From contig NZ_CP079822.1 of NCBI RefSeq assembly GCF_019334805.1, positions 1,426,001 to 1,490,000 of the forward strand: a stretch of DNA of 64,000 bases, written 5' to 3'. The position numbers were made by a program, and so were the translations under genes. This DNA is from Rothia mucilaginosa (GTDB taxonomy: Bacteria > Actinomycetota > Actinomycetes > Actinomycetales > Micrococcaceae). Positions 26,801-36,352 of this stretch are shown here, piece after piece. Positions within the stretch are counted from its first letter, which is position 1; each line of letters starts with the position of its first letter. The notes under the pieces were generated by a model. It was given only the letters and a program-made list of their open reading frames with translations. It was not told where the DNA came from and made no database searches.

Positions 26801-26939
26801 TTCCCGAAAATAAGCGGGGGGCTAGTCAGTCCAGTCCACTCCATTCCGCCGGGGGTGAAAGCCCGGAATTTAAGGCTGAAAGAGGTGACAACTGGGAGTT
26901 TTCTGTGTATTCTCTTTTCTGTGCCCAAATCCTAATCGT

Positions 26940-27138
26940 AAGAGGGCACCGTCGAAGCGGTTCCGCTGAGTTCTGCCAACGCTTCGATGAACGTCTACCC
27001 AATATGGCAGAAGCGGGGGACCCAATCCCCAAGCTGGGATACGGCTTCTCAATCGAGAAGCCTCGGGGCTAAGTCACTTCGGTGGCCGAGCGAATCCATG
27101 CTCGAGTCCGACAGCTCACCTCGTCAGGCAATGGAGGA
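26940..27138 (+). promoter_or_regulatory. c-di-AMP riboswitch (ydaO/yuaA type)
   Basis: The 3' part GAGTCCGACAGCTCACCTCG followed by TCAGGC and GGAGGA matches the conserved end of ydaO riboswitches (TCCGACAGCTAACCTCGTAGGC). The core AAGCGGGGGACCCAATCCCC is also conserved. Stems visible: TCGAAGCG/CGCTTCGA (26952/26980), TTCTGCCA/TGGCAGAA (26971/27005), GGCTTCTC/GAGAAGCC (27042-27062). In Actinobacteria this class controls wall hydrolases and usually turns expression off at high c-di-AMP. The gene downstream is an NlpC/P60 hydrolase, as expected. The 5' limit is approximate. Confidence 0.9.
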
Positions 27139-27145
27139 ATTATCA

Positions 27146-27826
27146 ATGGTTAAGAAGATCGTACGTACCGCAGGTGCAACCCTCGCAGCAGGCGCAATCC
27201 TGCTCGGCTCGACCGTTCCCGCGAACGCATTTGCACAGATCCCCGCTGCTGCTGATCTGTCCTACGACTACACCAACTACGAGTTCGACTACACCAGCTA
27301 CAACACCCCCGCAACCACCTACGTTGCACCCCAGGCTCAGGCACAGCAGACCTACGTTGCTCCCGCAGCAACCGAGGCACCCGCTGCTCCCGCAGTTGAG
27401 ACCTCCTACGTAGCACCCCAGGCTGAGGCACAGCAGGCTTACGTTGCAGCTCCTGCACCCGCAGCTTCCTCCGCTTCCACCGGTAACGCATCCCGCGACG
27501 CAATCGTTGCAACCGCAATGAGCGGCCTGGGCGGCGCATACGTTTGGGGCGGCAAGACCTTCGGTGCATGGGACTGCTCCGGCTTCACCTCCTGGGTTTT
27601 CGCTCAGCACGGTATCAAGCTGACCGCTTTCACCTACGCAATGAAGAACGAGCTGCGCCCGACCGCTAACCCCCAGCCCGGCGACATCGTCTTCCAGAAC
27701 GGCTACAGCCACGTTGGTATCTACCTGGGCGACGGCAAGATGATCTCCGCTCTGAACCCCACCAACGGTACCCTGGTGCACCCCACCTCCTGGATGTCCG
27801 TTGACGGCTACTACACCGCTCTCTAA
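27146..27826 (+). CDS. Secreted NlpC/P60 cell-wall hydrolase
   Basis: This 226-residue protein has a signal peptide (1-28, cleavage after ANA), a Tyr/Pro/Ala linker with two copies of YVAPQAxAQQxYVA (59-72 and 88-101), and a C-terminal NlpC/P60 domain. Catalytic residues are Cys144 (WDCSGFTSWVF) and His189 (NGYSHVGIYLG); the third polar residue is in ISALNPTNG. Such enzymes cut gamma-D-Glu-meso-DAP or related peptide bonds in peptidoglycan. ATG at 27146 follows GGAGGA (27133-27138), the last bases of the riboswitch region, so ribosome access may be controlled. Confidence 0.94.
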   Translation: MVKKIVRTAGATLAAGAILLGSTVPANAFAQIPAAADLSYDYTNYEFDYTSYNTPATTYVAPQAQAQQTYVAPAATEAPAAPAVETSYVAPQAEAQQAYVAAPAPAASSASTGNASRDAIVATAMSGLGGAYVWGGKTFGAWDCSGFTSWVFAQHGIKLTAFTYAMKNELRPTANPQPGDIVFQNGYSHVGIYLGDGKMISALNPTNGTLVHPTSWMSVDGYYTAL

Positions 27827-27866
27827 GCCTTAGCGCATAAGAGCTGGGTCTAGCCCAAAATACTTC

Positions 27867-27904
27867 AAAAAGGCGCCTACCCCGCACGCGGGTGGGCGCC
27901 TTTT
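27867..27904 (+). terminator. Terminator of the NlpC/P60 gene
   Basis: AAAAGGCGCC pairs with GGCGCCTTTT, with an inner CCCGC/GCGGG pair, then TG. Confidence 0.88.
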
Positions 27905-27931
27905 GTGTACCCGAGATTTGTGTACCCGAGA
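27902..27931. repeat. Perfect tandem repeat, 2 x 15 bp
   Basis: TTTGTGTACCCGAGA occurs twice without change, starting in the T-run of the preceding terminator. Confidence 0.95.
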
Positions 27932-27943
27932 GATTCCATGAAA

Positions 27944-27989
27944 ATACCGCCGAGAGCGCACCTTAGTGTGGGTGCATTCTCGGCGGTAT
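27944..27989 (-). terminator. Terminator of the DUF4031-HD gene
   Basis: ATACCGCCGAGAGCGCACC (27944-27962) pairs with GGTGCATTCTCGGCGGTAT (27971-27989); on the minus strand the stem is followed by TTTTC. Confidence 0.85.
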
Positions 27990-28008
27990 GTGTTTTAGGT
28001 GTATGCGG

Positions 28009-29025
28009 CTAGGATGCCAGAGTCTGCAGAAGCCTCTGCGGGTCCTGCTCCCACTCGCTGAGCTCAGCACGTAGATTAGCCTGTGCGGGCTCCTCCCAGA
28101 GCGTGAGGGCCTCTTCGGAGAGGAAGATGCGCTCGCGACCCAGGACCGAACGCAGGAAGGTCGTACGACCGGTACGGAACGCCTCATCGTCAAAATGGGA
28201 GTACTCGCTACGCACTCCGTGCAGGTAGCGGCGATAGCGTACCGAATCAGCCGCCAGGATTGCCATATCGGCGTCAAGGAAGAACTCAATATCCGTTACC
28301 TCGTAGCCCGCCGGTAGTTCGGCGGACTCGGGTAGCTCGTGGGTTGCCGTGGCACGCACTAGAAGGCGCGCCATCTGCAGCTCGTCCGTACTCAGTAGAC
28401 CTGCGGCAACCAGCGGCTCCAGGGAGGTGCCCGCCAGCTGCTCGCTGCTGCGTTCATCCTCACCCGGCGCGCCCTCGTAGACTGCGTCGTGGAACCACGC
28501 CGCCAGAATCAACGCCAGGGGAGTAGAACCTGCCTGCGCGCGATGTGCGTAGAGGCGGTCCAGGTCGGTGAGCATCTGCGAAAGGTGCCCGCTGTGGTGG
28601 TAGGCGCGGTGCGGTTGCTCCCACGCCTGCAGCAGGCTCTCACCCAGTTCAGCCACCTGCGCCGTGAGTTGAGCCCGCAGCTCGGCAGGAACCTCCATGC
28701 GCTTGAGGCGGGGTGTAAACGCTGCCTCCCAGGCGCGAAGCAGACGCGGGCGAATCTTCTCGGGGCGCTCCTTTAGGGGAATCCGCAGACCGCTCGCAAT
28801 GAGCGTGCGAGTCAGCTGCGCGCCGCTGAGCTCCTTCGCGCCCGCCCGTACTAGATCCTCGTAGAGGTGCGCCGGAACGTCGTAGTGGTCGCGGTCGAAG
28901 GCACGCTCACTGATGCCCGCCGCTGCGGCGAACTCGTGTAGTTCCGTCAGGGACACATCGGAGATGAGATGTGAGAAGACGGTGCCGTGTGCGGGCCAGG
29001 TGGGCGGGTCAATGTAGATGCTCAT
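28009..29025 (-). CDS. DUF4031 + HD-domain protein
   Basis: This 338-residue fusion has DUF4031 at residues 1-80 (MSIYIDPPTWPAHGTVFSHL, DRDHYDVPAHLYEDLV) and an HD metal-phosphohydrolase-like domain from about 140. HD residues are visible in AYHHSGHLSQML (His) and ALILAAWFHDAVYE (His-Asp pair), with a later Asp in FFLDADMAILAAD. This order is known from Micrococcaceae and relatives; substrate is unknown, probably a nucleotide. ATG is at complement 29023-29025. It is transcribed alone. Confidence 0.85.
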   Translation of the reverse strand: MSIYIDPPTWPAHGTVFSHLISDVSLTELHEFAAAAGISERAFDRDHYDVPAHLYEDLVRAGAKELSGAQLTRTLIASGLRIPLKERPEKIRPRLLRAWEAAFTPRLKRMEVPAELRAQLTAQVAELGESLLQAWEQPHRAYHHSGHLSQMLTDLDRLYAHRAQAGSTPLALILAAWFHDAVYEGAPGEDERSSEQLAGTSLEPLVAAGLLSTDELQMARLLVRATATHELPESAELPAGYEVTDIEFFLDADMAILAADSVRYRRYLHGVRSEYSHFDDEAFRTGRTTFLRSVLGRERIFLSEEALTLWEEPAQANLRAELSEWEQDPQRLLQTLAS

Positions 29026-29202
29026 TCGTACATTGTAGGAGCGGTTCTGCCGCCGGATGCGGGTGTCTTCGGGTGGTGAACACGGGTCGGTGAACGCTGG
29101 CTGGGACCGGGGGTGGGCACGGTGCGATTACCGGTGGATGCGGGCGGCTTGTCGTGGGCTGTGCCGACCTGCGGTGCGGGGTGCTTTATACTGGATAGGT
29201 AC

Positions 29203-29275
29203 GCCCTCGTAGCTCAGGGGATAGAGCACTTCTCTCCTAAAGAAGGTGTCGGACGTTCGAATCGTCTCGGGGGCA
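29203..29275 (+). tRNA. tRNA-Arg (anticodon CCU)
   Basis: The acceptor stem is GCCCTCG/CGGGGGC (one G-T pair), the D-arm GCTC-AGGGGATA-GAGC, the anticodon arm CTTCT-CTCCTAA-AGAAG with anticodon CCT, and the T-arm GGACG-TTCGAAT-CGTCT. The discriminator is A29275, and CCA is not encoded. It reads AGG codons, which are rare in this GC-rich coding style. Confidence 0.96.
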
Positions 29276-29451
29276 CACAGAACCGGCATTAACCCCGGTA
29301 CGAGAAACCGCCCGTCGCTTGCATTAGCAGGCGCGGGCGGTTTTCTTATCTTTGCTCGAATGAGAGGGCGGCGGATGACCGAACGGGTGGGAGCCGCGGA
29401 GCAAATGCGGTAGCATGGAATATCGAACGTGTATTCTAGGCAGCGAGGTAG

Positions 29452-32412
29452 ATGATGAGCGACAAGCCCGAACAGCAGAAGCAGCCCTTCACCGAACAGG
29501 ACGGCCTGTTCGCCGCCGAACTCGTCACCCCCGCAGCACCGGTAGACCCTGCACCAGTGGACGAGCCGCCCTTCGACCCCTACTACGACGTACCCCCTGC
29601 CGAGGACGACTACTACGCCCCTGCCATGGACGCCCCAATGATGGAGGCGCCCGCACAGGACGTACCCGTCGCCCTGCCCACCGGCATGCCCGCCTACGGT
29701 GCCCCTGCTACCAGCGCGCCCGTTCCTGAACCCGATGCACCCGCAGCCTTCGCCGCAGACCCGCTCGGCGACTTCATGCCGCCCGCCTACCGAGTCGGCG
29801 GCTACGGTGAGGACTTCGATCCCGCCGACCCCTACGGCGAACGGGCCCACAGCCTCAACGCTGTGAACCCCGCCTCCCTCACCGCAGGGCTCAACGAACG
29901 CCAGGAAGAAGCCGTGCTGCACTCCGGCTCGCCCCTGCTCATCGTCGCGGGCGCCGGCTCCGGCAAGACCCGCGTGCTCACCCACCGCATCACCTACTTG
30001 CTCGCAACCCACCGCGCGACCCCCGGCCAGATTCTCGCCATCACCTTCACCAACAAGGCTGCCGCCGAAATGCGTGAACGTATTGAGGCGCTGGTCGGCC
30101 CGCGCGCCAAGCACATGTGGATTTCTACTTTCCACAGCTTCTGCGTGCGCGTGCTACGCCGTGAGGCCGCCGCCCTGGGTCTGAAGTCCACCTTCACCAT
30201 CTACGATTCGACCGACTCGCAGCGTCTGCTGAGCCTCATCATTAAAGAGCTCAACCTGGACACCAAGAAGTTCACCGCCAAGGCCGTGGGCAACCGCATC
30301 TCCGCGCTGAAGAACGAGCTGGTCAGCGCCGAAGCGTACGCATCCCGCGTGGCGAGCGATAACCCGTACGAGAAGACCATCTCGCAGATTTACACCGTCT
30401 ACACGCAGCGTCTGCGCGCCGCCAACTCCCTCGACTTTGACGACCTGATTGGCCGCACCGTCTTCTTGCTCAAGAAGTTCCCCGAAATCGCGAACTACTA
30501 CCGCCGCAAGTTCCGCCACATCCTCGTGGACGAGTACCAGGACACCAACCACGCCCAGTACCAGCTGGTGCGTGAACTGGTCGGCGCCCACACGAAGGCA
30601 CCGGCTGACCGCGGCCCCTACCCGGACACCGTGCCCCCTGCCGAGCTGACCGTGGTGGGTGACTCCGACCAGTCCATCTACGCCTTCCGCGGCGCGGATA
30701 TCCGCAATATTACGGACTTTGAGAAGGACTACCCGAACGCCCACACTATCCTGCTGGAACAGAACTACCGTTCCACGCAGAACATCCTCTCCGCGGCGAA
30801 CGCGGTCATTGAACGCAACCCCGACCGTCGCCCCAAGAAGCTGTGGACCGCCTCCGGCGCGGGTGCGAAGATTATCGGTTACGTTGCCGAATCCGAGCAC
30901 GCCGAGGCACGCTACATCACCCGCGAAATTGACCGTCTTGCCGATGAGCACGGCGTGCAACCCGGTGACGTCGCAATCTTCTACCGCACCAACGCGCAGT
31001 CCCGAACCCTCGAGGACATGCTCATGCGTGCCGGCCTGCCCTACCGCGTGGTCGGTGGTACCCGCTTCTACGAGCGTAAGGAAATCAAGGACGCCCTGGC
31101 GTACCTGCGCGCCCTGAGCAACCCCGATGACGACGTGAACGTGCGCCGCATCCTCAACGAACCCAAACGCGGTATCGGTGCCAAGTCTGAGTCCGTGGTG
31201 GCGGAGTACGCGAGTGCGAACCGTATCTCCTTCTACGCCGCCGCACGCCAGGCAGCCGACATCCCCGGCCTGGGGGCCGCCGCGGTCAAGAAGTACGCCG
31301 AGTTCGTGCGCCTCATGGACGACCTGGCGCAGATTGCCCGCACCGAACCGGCCGCAACCTGCCTGGAAGCGGTCCTGGAGCAGACCGGGTACCTGGCGGC
31401 CCTGCGTGCCTCCAAGGACATTCAGGACGAATCGCGCGTGGAAAACCTCTCCGAGCTGCTCGACGCCATGGTCGAGTTCGAGACCGAGAACCCCGGCGCC
31501 GACCTGGAGCAGTTCCTCGAACACGTGGCCCTGGTCGCCGACGCCGACTCAATCCCGAACCGTCCCGCCAGCGCGGAGGGTGAGAACGCCTCCGCCGCAC
31601 AGATTGCCGCCGAAGCCGCCGAGGCGAAGGCGCAGGGCATGGTCACCCTCATGACCCTGCACACCGCCAAGGGCCTGGAGTTCCCCGTGGTGTTCCTGAC
31701 CGGCATGGAGCACGGCCTGTTCCCGCATCAGCGTGCCCTGACCGACGAGAAGGAAATGAGCGAGGAACGCCGCCTGGCGTACGTGGGTCTGACCCGCGCC
31801 ATGGAACGCCTGTACCTGACCCGCTCGGAAACCCGCACCATGTGGGGTAAGAGCCAGTTCAACCCGCCCTCGCCCTTCCTGGAGGAAATCCCGGAGGAGC
31901 TCATCGAGTGGAAGCGCACCGCCGGTTTCTCGGGCTTTGGTGCCTCCGGTATGGGCGCGTATGGCGCTCGCGGTGGCAGCTCCTACGGTAGTTCCTATGG
32001 TGGCGGCTATTCGGGCGGTTCTCGTTCCGGCTACGGTTCCGGTGGCTACTCGGGGGGCTACTCGGGCGGCTATGGCTCGGGTGGTTACAGCTCCGGTGGC
32101 TCGCGCGGCTCATACGATCCCTACGAGTCTCGCCCCGCACGCCGCTCCGAGCCGTCCACCGCGGATATTAACGGCTCGGCAAGCTACGGGCTGGCGGCGG
32201 CCACCTCGAAGGTGACGAACCGTTCCCGCGTGCACCAGAGCAAGGAAATCCCGACTCTGGCGGTCGGCGATACCGTGCGCCACACCAAGTTTGGTGAGGG
32301 TCGCGTGCTCGCCGTTGAGGGTAGCGGCGATAAGACCGTGGCGAAGGTCCGTTTCGGTTCGGAAGAGAAGCGTCTGCTGCTGCGTTACGCGCCGCTGGAG
32401 AAGGTGAGCTAA
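29452..32412 (+). CDS. pcrA: DNA helicase PcrA (UvrD/Rep family) with long tails
   Basis: This superfamily-1A helicase unwinds DNA 3'-5' in repair and replication restart and can bind RNA polymerase. Residues 1-140 are acidic, Pro/Ala-rich. The helicase core has Walker A GAGSGKT (167-173), TFTNKAAAEMRERI, ISTFHSFCVRVL, VDEYQDTN (Walker B), VGDSDQSIYAFRGAD, QNYRSTQNIL and TLHTAKGLEFPVVFL. Residues ~825-895 are a Gly/Ser/Tyr tract. The last ~55 residues (AVGDTVRHTKFGEGRV to APLEKV) are the Tudor/KOW-like RNAP-binding domain. At 986 residues it exceeds the usual ~720-800. ATG at 29452 follows GCGAGGTAG; a second ATG is adjacent. Confidence 0.96.
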   Translation: MMSDKPEQQKQPFTEQDGLFAAELVTPAAPVDPAPVDEPPFDPYYDVPPAEDDYYAPAMDAPMMEAPAQDVPVALPTGMPAYGAPATSAPVPEPDAPAAFAADPLGDFMPPAYRVGGYGEDFDPADPYGERAHSLNAVNPASLTAGLNERQEEAVLHSGSPLLIVAGAGSGKTRVLTHRITYLLATHRATPGQILAITFTNKAAAEMRERIEALVGPRAKHMWISTFHSFCVRVLRREAAALGLKSTFTIYDSTDSQRLLSLIIKELNLDTKKFTAKAVGNRISALKNELVSAEAYASRVASDNPYEKTISQIYTVYTQRLRAANSLDFDDLIGRTVFLLKKFPEIANYYRRKFRHILVDEYQDTNHAQYQLVRELVGAHTKAPADRGPYPDTVPPAELTVVGDSDQSIYAFRGADIRNITDFEKDYPNAHTILLEQNYRSTQNILSAANAVIERNPDRRPKKLWTASGAGAKIIGYVAESEHAEARYITREIDRLADEHGVQPGDVAIFYRTNAQSRTLEDMLMRAGLPYRVVGGTRFYERKEIKDALAYLRALSNPDDDVNVRRILNEPKRGIGAKSESVVAEYASANRISFYAAARQAADIPGLGAAAVKKYAEFVRLMDDLAQIARTEPAATCLEAVLEQTGYLAALRASKDIQDESRVENLSELLDAMVEFETENPGADLEQFLEHVALVADADSIPNRPASAEGENASAAQIAAEAAEAKAQGMVTLMTLHTAKGLEFPVVFLTGMEHGLFPHQRALTDEKEMSEERRLAYVGLTRAMERLYLTRSETRTMWGKSQFNPPSPFLEEIPEELIEWKRTAGFSGFGASGMGAYGARGGSSYGSSYGGGYSGGSRSGYGSGGYSGGYSGGYGSGGYSSGGSRGSYDPYESRPARRSEPSTADINGSASYGLAAATSKVTNRSRVHQSKEIPTLAVGDTVRHTKFGEGRVLAVEGSGDKTVAKVRFGSEEKRLLLRYAPLEKVS

Positions 32413-32871
32413 CGCGTCAGGCGTGCGAACCTCACAACGCCTATGGAGGGGCGGGTACTTGAGGGTGCCCGCCCCTCTTTTGTGCGCTGTACCGGGCGTG
32501 TTGTCCGCCTGCTGAGAAGGTGGCCGGGGCTTTGCAGAGCACGGCGGTAAACGCCGCATTTTCGCCGGTATTTCGCGGCGGATGGGGGAGTGGCAGCTCC
32601 AGTTAGTTACCCGGTGCACACCCTTTGGGTGGAACATACCCAAAATATTTGTGAGCTGAGTCGCTAAAATCTCAGATTTGGGGCTCTGTGAGTGCGAGCT
32701 CACGCCGAATCCGATAGAGTAGAGACGAGAGAAATTCCCCGCGTCAATGATGCGTGTGCGCCGGGTGCGAGAGATACCTATCGCACGTACCGGACACACA
32801 GGGGAAGACACCTCTAATGACCAGGCCGAGTGCACCAGTACTCGGCACCACTTCGAAGAAGAAGGACACCT
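32413..32871. other. Intergenic region before sucC
   Basis: It contains the pcrA terminator at the left, an unexplained middle and the sucC promoter region. TAGAGT (32715-32720) is a possible -10 box with no clear -35. The open frame from 32830 is excluded because the conserved start is at 32872. Confidence 0.5.
32446..32480 (+). terminator. Rho-independent terminator of pcrA
   Basis: GAGGGGCGGG pairs with CCCGCCCCTC, followed by TTTTG. Confidence 0.9.
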
Positions 32872-34038
32872 GTGGACCTTTTCGAATACCAGGCGCGCGA
32901 GCTCTTCGCAAAGCACGGTGTACCCGTGCTCAAGGGCATTGTTGCGACCACCCCTGAAGAAGCAAAGGCAGCAGCTGAGGAAATTGGCGGCCTGACCGTC
33001 ATTAAGGCTCAGGTTAAGACCGGCGGCCGCGGTAAGGCTGGCGGCGTTAAGCTCGCAAAGTCCCCCGAAGAAGCTTACGAGCACGCTAAGGCAATTCTCG
33101 GCATGGACATCAAGGGCCACACCGTTCACCGCGTGCTGGTCGCTGACGGCGCAGACATCGCCGAAGAATACTACTTCTCCCTCCTGCTGGACCGTGCAAA
33201 CCGCTCCTACCTGGCAATGTGCTCGGTAGAAGGCGGTATGGAAATTGAGCAGCTCGCTGCTGAGCGCCCCGAGGCACTGGCAAAGATCGAGGTTGACCCG
33301 CTGGTTGGCCTGGACCAGGCTAAGGCTGAGGAAATTGCTAAGGCAGCAGGTTTCTCCGCAGAACTGCAGGAGAAGGTTGTTCCCGTTCTCGTTAAGCTGG
33401 GCGAAGTCTACACCAAGGAAGACGCAACCCTGGTTGAGGTTAACCCCCTCGTTCTGACCCCCGAGGGCACCGTCCTCGCCCTGGACGGCAAGGTCTCCCT
33501 GGACGACAACGCAGAATTCCGCCAGCCCGAGCACGAGGCTCTCGTGGACAAGTCCGCTGAGAACCCGCTGGAAGCTAAGGCAAAGCAGTTCGACCTGAAC
33601 TACGTGAAGCTGGACGGCGAGGTCGGCATCGTTGGTAACGGTGCAGGTCTGGTTATGTCCACCCTGGACGTCGTTGCATACGCTGGTGAGAACCACGGCA
33701 ACGTCAAGCCCGCAAACTTCCTTGATATTGGTGGCGGCGCGTCCGCTGAGGTTATGGCTGCCGGCCTGGAAATCATTCTGGGCGACGAGCAGGTCAAGAG
33801 CGTTTTCGTGAACGTCTTCGGCGGCATCACCGCATGTGACGCAGTGGCAGACGGCATTGTGAAGGCTCTGGAGATTTTGGGCGACGCAGCAACCAAGCCC
33901 CTGGTTGTGCGCCTGGACGGCAACAACGTTGCTGAGGGTCGCCGCATCCTCTCCGAGGCGAACCACCCGCTGGTTGTTCTGGCTGAGACCATGGACTCCG
34001 GCGCTGACAAGGCAGCAGAGCTCGCTCACAAGGCGTAA
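32872..34038 (+). CDS. sucC: Succinyl-CoA ligase, beta subunit
   Basis: SucCD makes succinate and NTP from succinyl-CoA in the TCA cycle. The 388-residue beta subunit starts [19 protein letters not shown] (GTG, with GAAGGA 7 bp upstream). It has an ATP-grasp domain ([19 protein letters not shown]), [12 protein letters not shown] and the ligase domain with [12 protein letters not shown] and [11 protein letters not shown]. The longer frame from 32830 is rejected. sucD follows 29 bp downstream, as is usual. Confidence 0.97.
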   Translation: MDLFEYQARELFAKHGVPVLKGIVATTPEEAKAAAEEIGGLTVIKAQVKTGGRGKAGGVKLAKSPEEAYEHAKAILGMDIKGHTVHRVLVADGADIAEEYYFSLLLDRANRSYLAMCSVEGGMEIEQLAAERPEALAKIEVDPLVGLDQAKAEEIAKAAGFSAELQEKVVPVLVKLGEVYTKEDATLVEVNPLVLTPEGTVLALDGKVSLDDNAEFRQPEHEALVDKSAENPLEAKAKQFDLNYVKLDGEVGIVGNGAGLVMSTLDVVAYAGENHGNVKPANFLDIGGGASAEVMAAGLEIILGDEQVKSVFVNVFGGITACDAVADGIVKALEILGDAATKPLVVRLDGNNVAEGRRILSEANHPLVVLAETMDSGADKAAELAHKA

Positions 34039-34067
34039 TCGCCAGCAAAGGATTTCAAGGAAGTAAT

Positions 34068-34985
34068 ATGTCTATCTTTGTGAACAAGGACTCCAAGGTC
34101 ATCGTTCAGGGCATCACCGGTGGCGAGGGTACCAAGCACACCGCACGCATGCTCGCAGCAGGCACCAACATTGTGGGCGGCGTGAACGCTCGCAAGGCTG
34201 GCACCACCGTCACCCACAAGGCGAAGGACGGCTCCGACATCGAGCTGAACGTGTTCGGTTCCGTAGCTGAGGCTATGGAGAAGACCGGCGCGAACGTCTC
34301 CATCGTCTTCGTTCCCCCGGCCTTCACCAAGGCAGCAGTTCTCGAGGCTATCGAGGCTAAGATCGGTCTCGTCGTCGTCATCACCGAGGGCGTTCCGGTT
34401 CAGGACTCCGCAGAGTTCTGGGCAGCTGCTAAGGCATCCGTGGACGAGAACGGCAAGCAGATCACCCGCATCATCGGCCCCAACTGCCCCGGCATCATCT
34501 CCCCCGAGGAGTGCCTGGTCGGTATTATCCCGGCGAACATCACCGGCAAGGGCAAGATTGGTCTGGTTTCCAAGTCCGGTACCCTGACCTACCAGCTGAT
34601 GTACGAACTGTCCGACATTGGTTTCACCACCGCTATCGGTATTGGTGGCGACCCCATCATCGGCACCACCCACATCGACGCTCTGGAAGCTTTCGAAGCT
34701 GACCCCGAGACCGAAGCAATCGTCATGATTGGTGAGATCGGTGGTGACGCTGAGGAGCGTGCTGCAGAGTACATCAAGGCAAACGTGACCAAGCCCGTCG
34801 TTGGTTACATTGCAGGCTTCACCGCTCCTGAGGGTAAGACCATGGGCCACGCAGGCGCTATTGTCTCCGGTTCCTCCGGTACCGCTCAGGCGAAGAAGGA
34901 AGCTCTGGAAGCAGCAGGCGTGAAGGTCGGTAAGACCCCCTCCGAGGCTGCAAACCTGATGCGCGAAATCTTCGCAGCGAAGTAA
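34068..34985 (+). CDS. sucD: Succinyl-CoA ligase, alpha subunit
   Basis: This 305-residue subunit holds the CoA-binding fold ([19 protein letters not shown]) and the phosphohistidine loop [18 protein letters not shown], with [12 protein letters not shown] and [12 protein letters not shown]. Length and start are normal. ATG follows CAAGGAAGTAAT. It forms an operon with sucC and is followed by a terminator. Confidence 0.98.
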   Translation: MSIFVNKDSKVIVQGITGGEGTKHTARMLAAGTNIVGGVNARKAGTTVTHKAKDGSDIELNVFGSVAEAMEKTGANVSIVFVPPAFTKAAVLEAIEAKIGLVVVITEGVPVQDSAEFWAAAKASVDENGKQITRIIGPNCPGIISPEECLVGIIPANITGKGKIGLVSKSGTLTYQLMYELSDIGFTTAIGIGGDPIIGTTHIDALEAFEADPETEAIVMIGEIGGDAEERAAEYIKANVTKPVVGYIAGFTAPEGKTMGHAGAIVSGSSGTAQAKKEALEAAGVKVGKTPSEAANLMREIFAAK

Positions 34986-35372
34986 ACAGCATAAATAATG
35001 CGGCAGATGCCGGTAGTCCATGAGGCTACCGGCATCTCTGCTTCTAACAGCGAGTTCACCAGGGACAGCACGCCGGAAAATACTGGAGGCGCCGGGGGAG
35101 CGTACCGGGGGAATGCGCTGGGGGAATGTACCGGGGAAAAGAGAGCAGTTAGAGCCGCTCCACCTGTTGAATAGCAGAGCATTGTGAGGGTGCTTTTGAG
35201 GCGTTTGCACCCGGACAATAGAGCTTGCGGCAGAAAGTAAGATTGTGCACATCTGCCCTACAAACGTGCAGATATAACCTTAACCTTTGTATACTGGAGT
35301 GCATTGAGCCTAGTCAGAACCATTCTTGACGGCTCCAAGAAACACCACCACTCACAGGAGATCACCACACTC
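34986..35372. other. Intergenic region before the Tat-exported protein gene
   Basis: The gap contains the sucD terminator, a GC-rich stretch with repeated GGGGGA motifs (35090-35145), and an AT-rich promoter region with TATAACCTTAACC and TATACT near 35275-35296. TATACT (35289-35294) is a likely -10 box. Confidence 0.5.
35003..35045 (+). terminator. Terminator of sucCD
   Basis: GCAGATGCCGGTAG pairs with CTACCGGCATCTCTGC (2-nt bulge), followed by TTCT. Confidence 0.72.
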
Positions 35373-36299
35373 ATGACCCAGCCCATCTCTCGCCGCACCA
35401 TCGCCAAGGCAGGCGTCTGGTCTGCACCCGTCGTCGCAGCCTCCGCAGCAGTGCCCGCCTACGCAGCATCCAAGGAAACCCCCGGCGTACAGTACGGCGT
35501 GTACGTCAGCGTGCAGAACAACGGCGGCTACGTCGGCTACGCATCCTCCAACAACACCGGCACCATCAACCCGGCAACCCCCGAGGCACACTTCACCGCC
35601 TCCGGCACCCCCGACTCCGACATCAACTGGGACGACGCAACCTCCAAGCCCAAGAGCGCAACCTACGTCAACGGTGAAGGTAAGTTCACCCCCGTCACCA
35701 ACTCCCAGACCGGCGCAAACGGCGCATACATGTCCTCCAGCGGCTTCTGGTGGTCCGTACCGACCAAGGACACCGCAACCGGCACCGGCTACATCCCCGG
35801 CAGCAGCGTCACCCTCGCAGCTGGCGCAACCTTCGTGACCGAGGTTGAGTACACCGTCGCCGCCAGCGCACAGTCGCTCCTTAAGTTCGGTAAGATCAAC
35901 GGCCAGGCATGGGCCCCCTCCGGTCGCAAGCTGACCGGTAAGACCACCGAACTGGTAGCCTCCGCAGGCCAGGCAAAGTACCTGTCCGTCGCACAGACCG
36001 CTGGCACCTGGACCGCAGAAGTACCGACCATCACCCAGAACTCCGACGGCACCTACACCTTCAAGGGTCGTATCGTCTACACCACCAGCAAGGCGTACAC
36101 CATGAAGCAGTCCGGCACCAAGTACTACAGCCAGACTAACTTCATGCCGGCGCAGCTGCGCTTCCCGGCAAACGACGGCTGGGTTTCGTACAAGCAGACG
36201 TCCAGCGTGCAGGTCGCTAACCTGACCTACTCCGGCAACGGCGCGACCGGTTCTGAGAGCGTTTCCGGTCAGGCCACCACCGCGGAGATTCACCCGTAA
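35373..36299 (+). CDS. Tat-exported protein of unknown function
   Basis: This 308-residue protein has a twin-arginine signal (SRRTIAKAGVWSAPVVAAS, cleavage near VPAYAA). The mature part is rich in Thr, Ser, Gly and Tyr, and mostly predicted beta-strand. No LPxTG, repeat or enzyme motif is seen. I do not recognise the family; actinobacteria often have small families of this type with the same SRRT...A..AVPA signal. ATG at 35373 with CAGGAG 12 bp upstream was chosen because the signal begins there. It is transcribed alone. Confidence 0.75.
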   Translation: MTQPISRRTIAKAGVWSAPVVAASAAVPAYAASKETPGVQYGVYVSVQNNGGYVGYASSNNTGTINPATPEAHFTASGTPDSDINWDDATSKPKSATYVNGEGKFTPVTNSQTGANGAYMSSSGFWWSVPTKDTATGTGYIPGSSVTLAAGATFVTEVEYTVAASAQSLLKFGKINGQAWAPSGRKLTGKTTELVASAGQAKYLSVAQTAGTWTAEVPTITQNSDGTYTFKGRIVYTTSKAYTMKQSGTKYYSQTNFMPAQLRFPANDGWVSYKQTSSVQVANLTYSGNGATGSESVSGQATTAEIHP

Positions 36300-36321
36300 T
36301 AGGGCTCAGCCCGTAGTAGGG
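36293..36321. repeat. 17-bp direct repeat across the stop codon
   Basis: CCCGTAATAGGGCTCAG is followed directly by CCCGTAGTAGGGTAACC; the first 12 bases differ at one position and the first unit contains the TAA stop. Confidence 0.7.
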
Positions 36322-36352
36322 TAACCCCTCATGCAGGGTACGGACGTATAGA

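Larger units (their letters stand above)
26287..27145. other. 859-bp leader/intergenic region before the NlpC/P60 gene
   Basis: From left to right it has the ideR terminator, a ~300-bp unexplained stretch (26380-26680), a cluster of four CTTAAG hexamers (26682-26800), and a c-di-AMP riboswitch ending just before the start codon. Small ORFs on both strands (26743-26935) have no ribosome sites and were not accepted. Confidence 0.7.

Noticed and set aside
26743..26935. Two ~60-codon ORFs on opposite strands before the riboswitch
   Set aside because: No ribosome sites and no recognisable features; the region is better explained as promoter and leader.
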